A stretch of 58,329 nt of DNA from an uncultured Bacteroidales bacterium (GCA_944325765.1 CALVBH010000062.1:1-58329), one strand, 5' to 3'; shown: positions 17,633 through 26,446, counted from the first letter of the stretch. Notes: a model not told the origin generated them from the sequence alone. Program-made: numbers and translations.

Positions 17633-17663
17633 TCTCCGACGTACCGTAATTGGACAAATCGTC

Positions 17664-17680
17664 AAAAGTCTGTGACTTTT
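17664..17680 (-). terminator. Possible weak terminator after the MATE gene
   Basis: A 7-bp hairpin (AAAAGTC, loop TGT, GACTTTT) ends in four T on the minus strand. It lies about 35 nt downstream of the MATE stop codon. It is AU-rich and short, so termination would be weak. Confidence 0.3.
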
Positions 17681-17713
17681 AGAAACCGTTTTCTGTTTCC
17701 TGTATACCGCTTC

Positions 17714-19123
17714 TTACTTTATCCACCTTTTCCGGTAGAGTCTGAAAAGGAATATCGCGCCGCGGAAACACAGCTCGATGCACATAGCGGTCCATACGCC
17801 CTGCAGACCATAGTGAGGAGCCAGCAAAGCTGCAAGAGACAGCCTTACCGCCCAGATGCTTCCGAGGTTCATAATACTCGGCACCAGAGTGTCCCCTGCT
17901 CCGACAAAGACCCCGTAAACGACTATCGATGCGGCATACATAGGCTCTGCAAAGGCTTCTATCCTCAGTATGCTTGCCCCGAGTTCGCGCACGGAGGCAT
18001 CTGGAGTCATAATGCCCATCATCGCCGGAGCAACCACATACATCACTACGCCCATAAGCGTCATCACGATGATTCCCATCCATACTGAAATATGTGCGAA
18101 ACGCCAGGTCAGATCCTTGCGCCGCGCCCCTATGCTCTGCCCTACCAGCGTAGTGGCGGCATTGGAAACACCGTGCCCCGGCATATAGCAGAGGCTCTCC
18201 ACTGTGATGGCGAAAGAGTTTGCTGCGATAGCTACAGTGCCGAGAGGGGCTATGATGACAGTAGACATAATCTGTGCTCCGCACATAATCACCCTTTCGC
18301 AGCCCATAGGCAGAGCTATCCCGATGGCATTTCTGAAACATTGCCTTGTGGGGCGGAAACTTCCCCGGTCCTGCAGGAGATTCAGTTCCGGAGACCTGAC
18401 GCATAGAGAATAGAGCAGGCAGGCCGCTACGATGACAGAAGCCAGCGCAGTCCCTATGGCAGCGCCTGTGACGCCGAGTCCTGCTCCGGGTACGGTGATT
18501 TCCAGGCCTGCGATGCCGATCTGACGGGTCGGGAAGATCAGGAAGAAGTTGAAGACCACGTCCAGAAGGCACATCAGCACATTCAGCATACTCGGAGTAT
18601 ACATATTCCCGCTGCTCCGCAACATTCCGCTGCTCAGCATGTTGAGCTGCAGGGCTGGCAGGGAAAGCATATAGATGAGGAAATATATGGCTGCATCGTG
18701 ACGGATAGCTTCCCCGCCGCCGAGCCATCCGGGCAGGGGGAAACTTATCGCACAGCCGGACAAAGACACGACTGCGCTGAAAATCATTATCATGGACAAT
18801 GACTGTCGCAGCACCTTCCTGGCCTGCACGGTATCCTTGGATCCTAAAAGATGGGAGACCTGGACATAGAAACCAGTGGCTGCCGCGGCGGAAAGCCCTG
18901 CAAAAAGCCATGTGGTAGTGGAGACCAGACCGATGGAGGCAGACGCTTCCGCGCCCAGACTTCCGACCATGGATGCGTCTATGAACTGCATCAGTATGGA
19001 GGAAATCTGGGAGATGATGGCAGGAATACTGAGTTCTACGGTCAGTCTCAGCTGCTGTCCCAGAGACATGGGAAGCCCGTCCTGCACCATTTTCAGAAGC
19101 GGATTGCTGCCACCTGGTTTCAT
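17714..19123 (-). CDS. MATE-family multidrug/sodium efflux transporter
   Basis: An inner-membrane antiporter of about 469 residues with twelve predicted helices in two repeats. Family-typical segments are LSIPAIISQISSILMQFIDASMVG in the first helix, LGSKDTVQARKVLRQSL after helix two, SSGNMYTPSMLNVLMCLLDVVFN in the first bundle, and MPGHGVSNAATTLVGQSIGA, the mirrored element in the second bundle. Export is driven by Na+ or H+. The start is uncertain; candidates are at 19129, 19123 and 19069, and 19123 (MKPGGSNPLL) is given here. It begins just after the stop of the copper ATPase, so the two are probably one operon. Whether it has a role in metal stress is unknown. Confidence 0.9.
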   Translation of the reverse strand: MKPGGSNPLLKMVQDGLPMSLGQQLRLTVELSIPAIISQISSILMQFIDASMVGSLGAEASASIGLVSTTTWLFAGLSAAAATGFYVQVSHLLGSKDTVQARKVLRQSLSMIMIFSAVVSLSGCAISFPLPGWLGGGEAIRHDAAIYFLIYMLSLPALQLNMLSSGMLRSSGNMYTPSMLNVLMCLLDVVFNFFLIFPTRQIGIAGLEITVPGAGLGVTGAAIGTALASVIVAACLLYSLCVRSPELNLLQDRGSFRPTRQCFRNAIGIALPMGCERVIMCGAQIMSTVIIAPLGTVAIAANSFAITVESLCYMPGHGVSNAATTLVGQSIGARRKDLTWRFAHISVWMGIIVMTLMGVVMYVVAPAMMGIMTPDASVRELGASILRIEAFAEPMYAASIVVYGVFVGAGDTLVPSIMNLGSIWAVRLSLAALLAPHYGLQGVWTAMCIELCFRGAIFLFRLYRKRWIK

Positions 19124-19132
19124 AGGCACATC

Positions 19133-21715
19133 CTACTCCGAAAGGGTATAGTCCCCTGCTTCTTCCGTTACCTGTTTCTGGAGTTCCTCCAGAGTATATT
19201 CCTTGCCCGGTGCAAACTCCACCGAAGCCACGGCCGGTTCAAGCGAAACCTCTGCCCTTACGCCGTCCAGCGCATTGAGAGCCTTTTCCACGTGCATCCT
19301 GCAATGGTTGCACATCATTCCTTCCACCTTGAATTCCTTTTTCATAATTCCATTCCCTTTTTTTTCCTTGTTTTCCGCTGACGCAATGTCCGAGTCACCC
19401 TGTATCAGTCCTGCTGCCTCAGGATTCACGTCTTCCGTCCCGGTTCCCGCCGGTATCTCCGACGCAACGCCGATTTTCTTTCCTCTCAGCCGCAGGCTGT
19501 TGGTGACTACGCTGACGCTGCTGAATGCCATCGCCGCCCCGGCTATCATCGGATTCAGCAGGAATCCGTTTACCGGATAAAGCACGCCGGCAGCGACAGG
19601 GACACCTATCATATTATATATGAAAGCCCAGAACAGGTTCTGTCGGATAGTACGGACCGTCAGCCGCGACAGCTGGAGGGCTTCCGGGATTTTGGCCGGA
19701 TCAGATGATATTATCGTCATTTTCGCCACGTCCATGGCGATGTCGCTTCCGCTGCCCATCGCGATGCTCAGGTCAGCCTGTGCCAGAGCCGCGCTGTCGT
19801 TGATTCCGTCTCCGGCCATGGCTACCTTGTGCCCCGCTTTCTGAAGGCTCCTGACGAACATGGCCTTGTCCTGAGGCAGAATGCCGGAACGGAAATGTCT
19901 GATTCCCGTCACCGAAGCCACGACGGATGCGGTACGCTCATTGTCACCGGTCAGCATCCACACATCGACTCCGCCGGACTGAAGCGCGGCGACGGCAGCT
20001 TTGGCTCCCGGCCTCACCTTGTCCGTTATGGCTATTACGGCCAGGGCTTCATGCTCATCCGCGAACCAGATGACGGTGTCAGCCGCCGATTCTGCTCCGG
20101 AAGCGGCGGCTTCAAGTCCGGGTGTTATCCTTATTCCCCCGGCTTCTATGAATCTCCTGCTGCCTGCAGAATATCCTGTCTCCCCTTTTTTCCCTCTGAC
20201 TCCCGCACCGGTTATGCTTTCGAAGTTTTCAATCCGGGCAGCCTCGCTGTCTTTCAGGAATTTCACGACAGCTTCCGCAACAGGATGCTCCGAATACCTT
20301 TCGAGACCGAGCAGAACCGACTCGAGCTCCGGCTTCCGTGAAGATGAAACGTTTTCAGACCAGACTATTTTCCTGACCTCGGGATGTCCTTCTGTCAATG
20401 TCCCTGTCTTGTCTATGACCAGCACATCGATTTTCCGGGCCGTCTCAAGACTTTCCGCATCCTTTATGAGAATTCCCCGGGAGGCACCCCTGCCGATTCC
20501 CACCATTATTGCCGTAGGGGTGGCCAACCCCAAGGCGCACGGGCAGGCGATAATCAGGACCGTCACCATGGCGAGCAGCCCGTGAGTGAAGCCGTTTTCA
20601 TGGTCCGCTATCATCCATACCACGAAAGAAAGCAGGGCTATCCCCATGATTACGGGCACGAAAACAGCCGCGACCCTGTCCACAAGTTTCTGTACCGGAG
20701 CCTTGCTGCCCTGCGCATCCTGCACCATTCCTATGATTTTGGAAAGCGCCGTATCCTTCCCGACCTTATCGGCCCTGAAGCGGAAACTTCCTTTCTGGTT
20801 TATGGTGCCTGCGAAAACCTTGTCCCCGGAATGCTTGGACACGGGCACCGGTTCTCCCGTCAGCATACTCTCGTCCACGTAAGACTCTCCCCCGGTAACC
20901 GTTCCGTCAGCGGCGACTCTCTCTCCTGGTCTGACGGCGATTATGCAGCCCGGGCCGACCGTATCCAAAGGGACTTCCCTGATATCGGCCCCTTCCACTA
21001 TCGCTACGGTCCGCGGGCGGAGTCCCATCAGCTTTTCTATGGCCGAAGAAGTCTTGCCCTTGGCCCTTTCCTCCATAAGCCGGCCCAGAAGGATAAACGC
21101 GATGATAACGCTGGAGGCTTCGAAATAGACGTGCGGCTGCAGTCCTTTCGAAAGCCAGAATTCGGGAAAGAAAAGATTGAATACACTGAAAAGCCAGGCA
21201 ATCCCCGTACTGCAGGCCACTAAAGTATCCATATTCGCGGTATGGTGTCTAAGCTGCTTCCACGCTCCGATATGGAAGTCCCGGCCGAGCCAGAATACCA
21301 CCGGAGTGGACAATATCCAGGCTATGTATCCGGCATAAGGCAGGCTGTCCATAAAAAACATGGAAACAATCAGGACAGGAAATGCCAGAATTATGGCCCA
21401 TACAGTTCTTTTCTTCAATGACCTGAACTTTTCTTCACGAGCCTTCTCCAGCATCCTGTCCGAATCCGCCGGGTCACCTGCAATCAGTTCATACCCTGCA
21501 TCGCTTACGGCCTTCCGGAGGGCATCGGAAGAACAGGCTGCGTCATCGAACGACACATCCGCCGTCGCGGCCGCATAGTTTACGCCCGCAGAAACGACCC
21601 CGGGGCAGTCCTTCAGGGTCTTTTCCACTCTGGCCGCACAGGCCGCACAACTCATTCCGGCGACCCGGTACCTTTCCTTTATGATTCTGGAATCCGACAT
21701 GTCATTATTGGACAT
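19133..21715 (-). CDS. copA: Copper-exporting P1B-type ATPase with C-terminal CopZ-like domain
   Basis: 860 residues from the ATG at 21715 (MSNNDMSDSRIIKERY); the ATG at 21757 precedes the -7 box. Domains: an N-terminal HMA metal-binding domain (GMSCAACAARVEKTL), eight predicted membrane helices with the transport motif IIACPCALG (CPC near residue 391), phosphorylation motif DKTGTLTEG (Asp about 435), and hinge GDGINDSAAL. After a linker of about 45 residues a second HMA domain follows (EGMMCNHCRMHVEKAL) at the extreme C-terminus. That last domain begins with its own Met (ATG at 19345) preceded by a purine-rich GGGAATGGAATT, so a free CopZ-like chaperone might also be translated. It exports Cu(I) from the cytoplasm. 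Confidence 0.93.
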   Translation of the reverse strand: MSNNDMSDSRIIKERYRVAGMSCAACAARVEKTLKDCPGVVSAGVNYAAATADVSFDDAACSSDALRKAVSDAGYELIAGDPADSDRMLEKAREEKFRSLKKRTVWAIILAFPVLIVSMFFMDSLPYAGYIAWILSTPVVFWLGRDFHIGAWKQLRHHTANMDTLVACSTGIAWLFSVFNLFFPEFWLSKGLQPHVYFEASSVIIAFILLGRLMEERAKGKTSSAIEKLMGLRPRTVAIVEGADIREVPLDTVGPGCIIAVRPGERVAADGTVTGGESYVDESMLTGEPVPVSKHSGDKVFAGTINQKGSFRFRADKVGKDTALSKIIGMVQDAQGSKAPVQKLVDRVAAVFVPVIMGIALLSFVVWMIADHENGFTHGLLAMVTVLIIACPCALGLATPTAIMVGIGRGASRGILIKDAESLETARKIDVLVIDKTGTLTEGHPEVRKIVWSENVSSSRKPELESVLLGLERYSEHPVAEAVVKFLKDSEAARIENFESITGAGVRGKKGETGYSAGSRRFIEAGGIRITPGLEAAASGAESAADTVIWFADEHEALAVIAITDKVRPGAKAAVAALQSGGVDVWMLTGDNERTASVVASVTGIRHFRSGILPQDKAMFVRSLQKAGHKVAMAGDGINDSAALAQADLSIAMGSGSDIAMDVAKMTIISSDPAKIPEALQLSRLTVRTIRQNLFWAFIYNMIGVPVAAGVLYPVNGFLLNPMIAGAAMAFSSVSVVTNSLRLRGKKIGVASEIPAGTGTEDVNPEAAGLIQGDSDIASAENKEKKGNGIMKKEFKVEGMMCNHCRMHVEKALNALDGVRAEVSLEPAVASVEFAPGKEYTLEELQKQVTEEAGDYTLSE

Positions 21716-21732
21716 AATACTGTTTTCTCCTG

Positions 21733-21740
21733 CAAAGATA
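21733..21740 (-). promoter_or_regulatory. -7 element of the copper ATPase gene
   Basis: TATCTTTG on the minus strand (21740-21733) matches TAnnTTTG and places the transcription start near 21726, about 11 nt before the ATG at 21715. No TTTG is seen at the standard -33 distance, which could mean activator dependence. I recognise no copper-box sequence. Confidence 0.5.
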
Positions 21741-21912
21741 CATACTCTCCGGTGCAACCGGATTCCGATACGTATAAAGCGGAGCGAAATTATAAAATTT
21801 TGAATTTAGTTTTTATACCATTGGCTTGTTTTTTCTGTTTTTATTGCATATCTTGCGCAAAGTTTTGATGCTTAACACCTAATATGTTTAACAGATAATT
21901 AATTTTACTAAA

Positions 21913-22086
21913 ATGAAAGAGCTTGTAGAACAGATCAAGGCAGAGTACGAAGTTTTCGCAGTTAATGCAGATGCCCAGATAGAAAAAGGAAACAAGGCAG
22001 CAGGAGCACGCGCACGTAAAGCTGCCCTGAACATTATGAAAATGATGAAGGAATTCAGGAAAGTCTCTGTAGAGAGCGCCAAATAA
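21913..22086 (+). CDS. Histone H1-like (Hc1-type) DNA-binding protein
   Basis: A 57-residue basic protein (MKELVEQIKAEYEVFAVNAD) with the segment EKGNKAAGARARKAALNI followed by MMKEFRKVS. This is the small Hc1-like family found as a single-copy, highly expressed protein in Bacteroidales. It is predicted to be nearly all helical, with Lys/Arg on one face, and presumably compacts or coats DNA. It is monocistronic: a strong terminator follows 20 nt after the stop. The upstream region is AT-rich with no exact TAnnTTTG (the nearest is TATCTTGC at about 21850). Confidence 0.88.
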   Translation: MKELVEQIKAEYEVFAVNADAQIEKGNKAAGARARKAALNIMKMMKEFRKVSVESAK

Positions 22087-22106
22087 TTCATCATTCATAA
22101 AAGACG

Positions 22107-22143
22107 AAAATCAGGAACAGTTGCCGACTGTTCCTGATTTTTT
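22107..22143 (+). terminator. Intrinsic terminator of the Hc1-like gene
   Basis: A perfect 15-bp stem, 22107-22121 with 22127-22141, has the loop TGCCG and ends in a run of T. It is the best canonical terminator in the window. Confidence 0.9.
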
Positions 22144-22211
22144 ATATTTCCAACGGTGCCCTGAAGGCGGAGGTGATCAGAATCCGGTAGGAGGAGTGAA
22201 ATCGGGACACG

Positions 22212-22241
22212 AAAAAAGGACAGCCCCCGATGGACTGTCCT
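22212..22241 (-). terminator. Intrinsic terminator of the initiator tRNA gene
   Basis: On the minus strand AGGACAG and CTGTCCT (22241-22235 and 22223-22217) form a 7-bp stem with an 11-nt loop. TTTTTT follows at 22217-22212. It lies 7 nt past the tRNA 3' end. Confidence 0.8.
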
Positions 22242-22247
22242 GCGTAG

Positions 22248-22320
22248 TAGCGGGGGGAGGACTCGAACCTCCGGCCTCCGGGTTATGAGCCCGACGAGCT
22301 ACCAACTGCTCTACCCCGCG
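22248..22320 (-). tRNA. tRNA-fMet (CAT), initiator type
   Basis: A 73-nt cloverleaf. The acceptor CGCGGGG pairs with CCCCGCT, leaving a mismatched 1-72 pair (C-U), the hallmark of bacterial initiator tRNA. The D arm is GAGC...GCTC. The anticodon arm TCGGG-CTCATAA-CCCGG has the three consecutive G-C pairs typical of initiators and the anticodon CAT. The T arm is GGAGG-TTCGAGT-CCTCC. The 3' CCA is not encoded. The gene has its own promoter and terminator. Confidence 0.95.
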
Positions 22321-22331
22321 ATATTGGACTG

Positions 22332-22362
22332 CAAAGGTAAGAAGATTTTTTACAAAACCAAA
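22332..22362 (-). promoter_or_regulatory. Promoter of the initiator tRNA gene
   Basis: On the minus strand, TTTG (22362-22359), a 19-bp spacer and TACCTTTG (22339-22332) form a full consensus. Transcription would start about 5 nt before the mature tRNA 5' end. Confidence 0.78.
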
Positions 22363-22416
22363 ATTATTTTGATTTTTTGCGCTTTTGTGCTATTAAAGTA
22401 AAAAAACGCTCCGGCT

Positions 22417-23820
22417 TCAGGATATGAATCCTATGATTCCTTCCAAGTCATCCTTGGAGAAGGATTTCTGCTCTCCCGTGGAAAGATTTTTCAGATTCAC
22501 CAGTCCGTTCTCCGCCTCATCACCCCCGGTTATCGAAATGAACGGTATGGACTTTCTGTCGGCATAGTCGAACTGCTTTTTCAGTTTGACATTGTCCGTA
22601 AAAATCTCGCACGAAACGCCGGATTCCCGCAAAGCCCTGACGACAGGGATGATGTAGCGTACTTCCGCGTCTCCCATATTGGCGAAGAGCACCCTTGTGG
22701 AAGATTTTACGGCAGGAGGGAACTTGTCAAGCCCTTTCAGTACGTCGTAGATTCTGTCCGCACCGAAGGAAATCCCGACCCCCGACATCCCCGGAAGTCC
22801 GAAGATACCGGTCAGGTCATCGTACCTGCCTCCCCCGCAGATGCTTCCGATTTCAAAATCCTTTGCCTTGACCTCGAAAATCGCCCCGGTATAATAGTTC
22901 AGGCCACGGGCCAGTGAAAGATCTATTTCCATTTCCGAAGAAATGCCGGCAGACTCTACCAGGGAAAAGAGTTCCTCCAGTTCATCAAGCCCTTTCAGCC
23001 CGTTCTCCGAAACTATTCCCGAAGCAGACTGTCCTGACATCAGCCTGCGCATTGCAGCTATTTTCCCGGCTGCGGAACCTGTCAGCTGCAGTACCGGCTC
23101 TATTACTGCGACCGCCTCATCCGACAGTCCTTTCTCCCTCATCTCAGCCTCCACGGCCTCAAGCCCGATCTTGTCTATCTTGTCGATAGCCACCGTAATA
23201 TCCACTACCTTGTCGGGAAAACCTGAAATTTCGGCAAGACCGGCCAGTACCTTCCTGTTGTTCACCTTGATCAGCACCCGTATGCCGAAAATCGCGAACA
23301 CCCTGTCGACAATCTGCAGAAGTTCCAGTTCATTGAGCAGCGACTTCGACCCGATGACATCGGCATCGCACTGATAGAATTCGCGGTAGCGTCCTTTCTG
23401 AGGCCTGTCCGCCCTCCATACCGGCTGTATCTGGTACCGTTTGAACGGGAAAGCGAGTTCATTCTGATGCTGGACCACAAAACGTGCAAAAGGCACAGTC
23501 AGGTCGTACCTCAGACCTTTTTCACACACTTTCAGCGACAAAGCCTTCGAATTCAACCCGCCATCCGCCGTGCGGAACGCCTCCACATCGATTCCCGCAA
23601 AAGCATCTCCAGAATTCAGTATCCGGAAAAGCAGCTTGTCACCTTCATCGCCGTATTTACCTAAAAGCGTACCGAGATTCTCCATGGACGGAGTCTCTAT
23701 CGGCATATAGCCGTATGTACGGAACACGGATCTGACAGTGTCGAATATGTAGTTCCTTCCGGCCATTTCTGCCGGACCGAAATCTCTGGTTCCCTTGGGA
23801 ATAGACGGTTTCTGTGCCAT
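22417..23820 (-). CDS. hisS: Histidyl-tRNA synthetase
   Basis: A 467-residue class II synthetase. The N-terminus is [20 protein letters not shown], motif 2 lies in [20 protein letters not shown], the His-specific motif is [12 protein letters not shown], and motif 3 is [19 protein letters not shown]. The C-terminal anticodon-binding domain includes [13 protein letters not shown] and [12 protein letters not shown]. Length fits the Bacteroidota form. It has its own -7 element and is monocistronic as far as can be seen, ending 96 nt upstream of the tRNA gene. Confidence 0.97.
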   Translation of the reverse strand: MAQKPSIPKGTRDFGPAEMAGRNYIFDTVRSVFRTYGYMPIETPSMENLGTLLGKYGDEGDKLLFRILNSGDAFAGIDVEAFRTADGGLNSKALSLKVCEKGLRYDLTVPFARFVVQHQNELAFPFKRYQIQPVWRADRPQKGRYREFYQCDADVIGSKSLLNELELLQIVDRVFAIFGIRVLIKVNNRKVLAGLAEISGFPDKVVDITVAIDKIDKIGLEAVEAEMREKGLSDEAVAVIEPVLQLTGSAAGKIAAMRRLMSGQSASGIVSENGLKGLDELEELFSLVESAGISSEMEIDLSLARGLNYYTGAIFEVKAKDFEIGSICGGGRYDDLTGIFGLPGMSGVGISFGADRIYDVLKGLDKFPPAVKSSTRVLFANMGDAEVRYIIPVVRALRESGVSCEIFTDNVKLKKQFDYADRKSIPFISITGGDEAENGLVNLKNLSTGEQKSFSKDDLEGIIGFIS

Positions 23821-23843
23821 AGTGCGTTACCTTTAAAGCGACG

Positions 23844-23851
23844 CAAAGATA
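23844..23851 (-). promoter_or_regulatory. -7 element of hisS
   Basis: TATCTTTG on the minus strand gives a transcription start near 23837, about 17 nt before the ATG. No -33 TTTG is visible at the usual spacing. Confidence 0.45.
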
Positions 23852-23876
23852 CACAATAAAATCATAAAACCTCGCG

Positions 23877-23916
23877 TAAAAAACAAGGGATGCGCCGGAC
23901 CACGCCGGCACATCCC
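23877..23916 (-). terminator. Strong terminator downstream of the small membrane-peptide gene
   Basis: The minus-strand stem GGGATGTGCCGG / CCGGCGCATCCC (23916-23905 with 23898-23887) has 12 pairs, one a G-T wobble, and a 6-nt loop. TTGTTTTTT follows. It ends transcription that passes through the 29-codon ORF and insulates hisS. Confidence 0.82.
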
Positions 23917-23938
23917 CGTCAACAACTATGAATCGGTT

Positions 23939-24028
23939 CTAGGAAAACAGGACAAACGATGAGAGAACGAAAGCCACCACAAGCAATGCGCCCACTCTTT
24001 TCAGAACCTCTGTAATCAATTCTCTCAT
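23939..24028 (-). CDS. 29-residue single-span membrane peptide
   Basis: A small ORF between nfnB and hisS on the minus strand. It encodes MRELITEVLKRVGALLVVAF followed by VLSSFVLFS: a short charged amphipathic N-terminus (about 1-11) and a hydrophobic helix (about 12-28). A Shine-Dalgarno-like AGAAGG sits 8 nt before the ATG, which is unusual in this genome and favours real translation. A strong intrinsic terminator follows 22 nt after the stop. No clear promoter lies in the 90 nt upstream, so it may be the last cistron after nfnA-nfnB. I do not recognise the family. A type I toxin or a small accessory subunit of a membrane protein are possible readings. Confidence 0.6.
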   Translation of the reverse strand: MRELITEVLKRVGALLVVAFVLSSFVLFS

Positions 24029-24117
24029 GACGTTTACCTTCTATTAATCAAACACGCCTATAAGATGCAGACCAGCAGGCAAACGTTGCAGGGAATTTCA
24101 TTTTTTCCGATTCCGTA

Positions 24118-25503
24118 TTACAATGACTTCACGTACTCATCGATGGCTGCCGCCGCCTTGCGCCCGGCACCCATCGCCAATATCACCGTAGCGGCTCCTG
24201 TCACGGCATCGCCCCCTGCAAAGACTCCCGGCCGCGATGTCACGCCGTTTTCATCAGCCGTAATGCAGCCGCGGCGGTTTGTTTCCAGCCCTGCGGTAGT
24301 CCTGGCTATGAGAGGGTTCGGAGATGTGCCCAAAGCCATGATGACAGCATCGGCCTCGATCTCAAAATCCGAATCCGGAACAGGTACCGGAGACCTCCTG
24401 CCGCTTTCGTCAGGTTCACCGAGTTCCATCCTGATGCAACGGATTTTCTTCACCCAGCCCTTTTCGTCGCCTATTATTTCTACCGGATTCGACAGCATCC
24501 TGAACTCCACACCTTCTTCTTTCGCGTGATGCACTTCCTCCCGGCGTGCAGGAAGCTCGTTTTCCGTCCGCCGGTAAACTACGGTCACTTCCCCGCCGAG
24601 CCTCAAAGCCGTACGAGCGGCATCCATGGCCACGTTTCCGCCTCCTACCACCACGACTTTCTTCGCATGCATCACCGGAGTCAGATAGTCATCTCGGTAG
24701 GCCTCCATCAGATTGTTCCTGGTCAGGAATTCATTGGCGGAGAATACTCCGTTGAGATTCTCTCCGGGAATATTCATAAAGCGCGGAAGACCGGCCCCCG
24801 AACCGATGAACACGGCGGAAAAGCCTTCTTTGTCCAAAAGCGAATCGACAGTGACCGTCTTGCCCACCACAACATTGGTCTCGATTCTGACCCCGAGGGC
24901 CCTGACATCTGCGATTTCCGCAGCCACTACCCTTTCCTTCGGAAGCCTGAACTCAGGAATCCCGTATTCCAGCACCCCGCCGGGCTTGTGCAAAGCCTCG
25001 AAGACAGTGACGTCATAACCCCATTTGGCCAGGTCGTAAGCGCACGCCAGACCCGCAGGTCCGCTGCCCACGACTGCCACCTTATGTCCGTTGGGTGCGG
25101 CCTTTTCCACTTTCTTTGCTCCGTGGACCCGCGACCAGTCGGCCACAAATCTCTCCAACTTGCCTATAGCCACAGGTTCACCCTTGATCCCGAGAATACA
25201 ACTTCCCTCGCACTGTGTTTCCTGCGGGCACACGCGGCCGCAGACTGCCGGAAGGGACGAATCCCGGGCTATTACGGAAGCCGCAGCCGCAAAATCGTTG
25301 GCAGCAACAGCTGCTATGAATGAAGGGATATTCACAGAAACGGGGCAGGAGGAGACGCAGCGCGGATTCTTGCAGTTGAGGCAGCGCGAGGCCTCCAGAA
25401 CCGCCTCTTTCTCGTCATATCCATAGCACACTTCGTCGAAATTGGTCGCCCTGACTTTAGGGTCCTGCTCCCTCACAGGGACCCTCGGTATCTTGTTTGC
25501 CAT
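24118..25503 (-). CDS. nfnB: NfnB: large subunit of NADH-dependent ferredoxin:NADP+ oxidoreductase (GltD-like)
   Basis: 461 residues from the ATG at 25503 (MANKIPRVPVREQDP). The N-terminal domain carries two Cys sets for [4Fe-4S] clusters (CLNCKNPRCVSSCPV and CGRVCPQETQCEGSC). It is followed by two Rossmann sites, VAVVGSGPAGLACAYDLAKWG and VVVVGGGNVAMDAARTALRLG. This is the GltD/Nfn fold. Immediate coupling to the FNR-like gene, with a 4-nt gap, and the absence of a glutamate synthase large subunit favour NfnB over GltD. With NfnA it would couple NADH and reduced ferredoxin oxidation to NADP+ reduction by flavin-based electron bifurcation. Confidence 0.88.
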   Translation of the reverse strand: MANKIPRVPVREQDPKVRATNFDEVCYGYDEKEAVLEASRCLNCKNPRCVSSCPVSVNIPSFIAAVAANDFAAAASVIARDSSLPAVCGRVCPQETQCEGSCILGIKGEPVAIGKLERFVADWSRVHGAKKVEKAAPNGHKVAVVGSGPAGLACAYDLAKWGYDVTVFEALHKPGGVLEYGIPEFRLPKERVVAAEIADVRALGVRIETNVVVGKTVTVDSLLDKEGFSAVFIGSGAGLPRFMNIPGENLNGVFSANEFLTRNNLMEAYRDDYLTPVMHAKKVVVVGGGNVAMDAARTALRLGGEVTVVYRRTENELPARREEVHHAKEEGVEFRMLSNPVEIIGDEKGWVKKIRCIRMELGEPDESGRRSPVPVPDSDFEIEADAVIMALGTSPNPLIARTTAGLETNRRGCITADENGVTSRPGVFAGGDAVTGAATVILAMGAGRKAAAAIDEYVKSL

Positions 25504-25507
25504 AAAA

Positions 25508-26356
25508 TTACCTGATTTTACATTTGTGATCTTCTGCAAGTTCTTCGGCGCGGTACATTCCCTGACGGCGCATAGCCTCGTCGAAATCGACTTCATACCC
25601 GTCGAATTCCGGTCCTTCCACGCAGGCGAACCTCGTCTTTCCGGCTACTGTCACACGGCAGGCCCCGCACATGCCCGTTCCGTCCACCATCAGGGTGTTG
25701 AGACTCACCACGATGGGAAGTCCGAGCTTTTTCGCCGTCAAAGTCGTGAACTTCATCATAATCATAGGCCCTATCGCCACAGCCTGAGTGTACCGGTTCC
25801 CGTCCTCGACGACAATTTTCTCTAAAAGGGCAGTCACCATGCCCTTGAATCCCTCGCTTCCGTCATCGGTGCAGATGTACAGATGATCGCAGACAGCCGC
25901 CATTTCATCCCTGTAAATCAGCAGGTCAGCGGTCTTGGCACCTATAATCACATCCACGTATGCGCCATGCGCCTTCAGATATTTCACCTGAGGATATACC
26001 GGAGCCGTACCCACGCCTCCGGCAACGAAGATATATCGGGCGGACTTCAGCTGTTCATCCGTCATACCGACAAAATCCGAAGCCAGTCCGAGCGGGCCGA
26101 CAACATCCTCGAAGCAGTCTCCGGCTTCAAGAGCGCATATTTCCTTAGTGGAGGCACCGATTTTCTGGGTAACTATCGTTACGGAACCTTCCTCGGCATC
26201 ATAATCGCTTATCGTCAGAGGGATACGCTCCCCATGCTCGTTCACGCGGACGATCAGAAACTGTCCCGGCCGGGCGGCCGACGCCACTCTCGGGGCCAGC
26301 ACTTTCATCCGGCATATCGCCGGAGATAGCATTTCCTTAGTCAGTATTTTGTACAT
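25508..26356 (-). CDS. nfnA: NfnA: FAD/[2Fe-2S] subunit of NADH-dependent ferredoxin:NADP+ oxidoreductase
   Basis: 282 residues from the ATG at 26356 (MYKILTKEMLSPAICRM). It has a ferredoxin-NADP reductase fold: an FAD-binding segment with RIPLTISDYDAEEGSVTIV, VVGPLGLAS, then an NAD site FVAGGVGTAPVYPQV. The C-terminus has DGTGMCGACRVTV and RFACVEGPEFDG, giving the Asp/Cys ligand set of the Nfn-A [2Fe-2S] cluster. The sequence alone could also be a dihydroorotate dehydrogenase electron-transfer subunit (PyrK-like), but the nfnB neighbour decides. It is the first gene of the operon, with a full consensus promoter. Confidence 0.88.
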   Translation of the reverse strand: MYKILTKEMLSPAICRMKVLAPRVASAARPGQFLIVRVNEHGERIPLTISDYDAEEGSVTIVTQKIGASTKEICALEAGDCFEDVVGPLGLASDFVGMTDEQLKSARYIFVAGGVGTAPVYPQVKYLKAHGAYVDVIIGAKTADLLIYRDEMAAVCDHLYICTDDGSEGFKGMVTALLEKIVVEDGNRYTQAVAIGPMIMMKFTTLTAKKLGLPIVVSLNTLMVDGTGMCGACRVTVAGKTRFACVEGPEFDGYEVDFDEAMRRQGMYRAEELAEDHKCKIR

Positions 26357-26386
26357 AAGGCCTGTTATTATCAATACAATATCATA

Positions 26387-26419
26387 CAAATTTATAAAAT
26401 GTTTGCGATTATACGCAAA
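26387..26419 (-). promoter_or_regulatory. Consensus promoter of nfnA-nfnB
   Basis: On the minus strand, TTTG (26419-26416), a 21-bp spacer and TAAATTTG (26394-26387). The transcription start would lie near 26380, about 24 nt before the nfnA ATG. Confidence 0.75.
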
Positions 26420-26438
26420 AAATACCGTGTTCTTTGCG

Positions 26439-26446
26439 TATCTTTG
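26439..26446 (+). promoter_or_regulatory. -7 element of sppA
   Basis: TATCTTTG is an exact TAnnTTTG match. Transcription would start near 26453, which makes ATG 26470 the first usable start of sppA and excludes those at 26434 and 26452. The -33 box is not evident. It is divergent from the nfnA promoter. Confidence 0.5.

Noticed and set aside
17679-18911. A 410-codon minus-strand frame rich in Arg, His and Ser
   Set aside because: It is the +1 shadow of the MATE transporter.
22248-22320. Integration site at the initiator tRNA gene
   Set aside because: No partial tRNA duplicate or integrase lies close by, and both flanks are ordinary terminators and promoters.
24118-25503. Glutamate synthase small subunit (GltD)
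   Set aside because: No large subunit is adjacent, and the 4-nt coupling to an FNR-like [2Fe-2S] subunit points to NfnAB. It cannot be wholly excluded by sequence alone.
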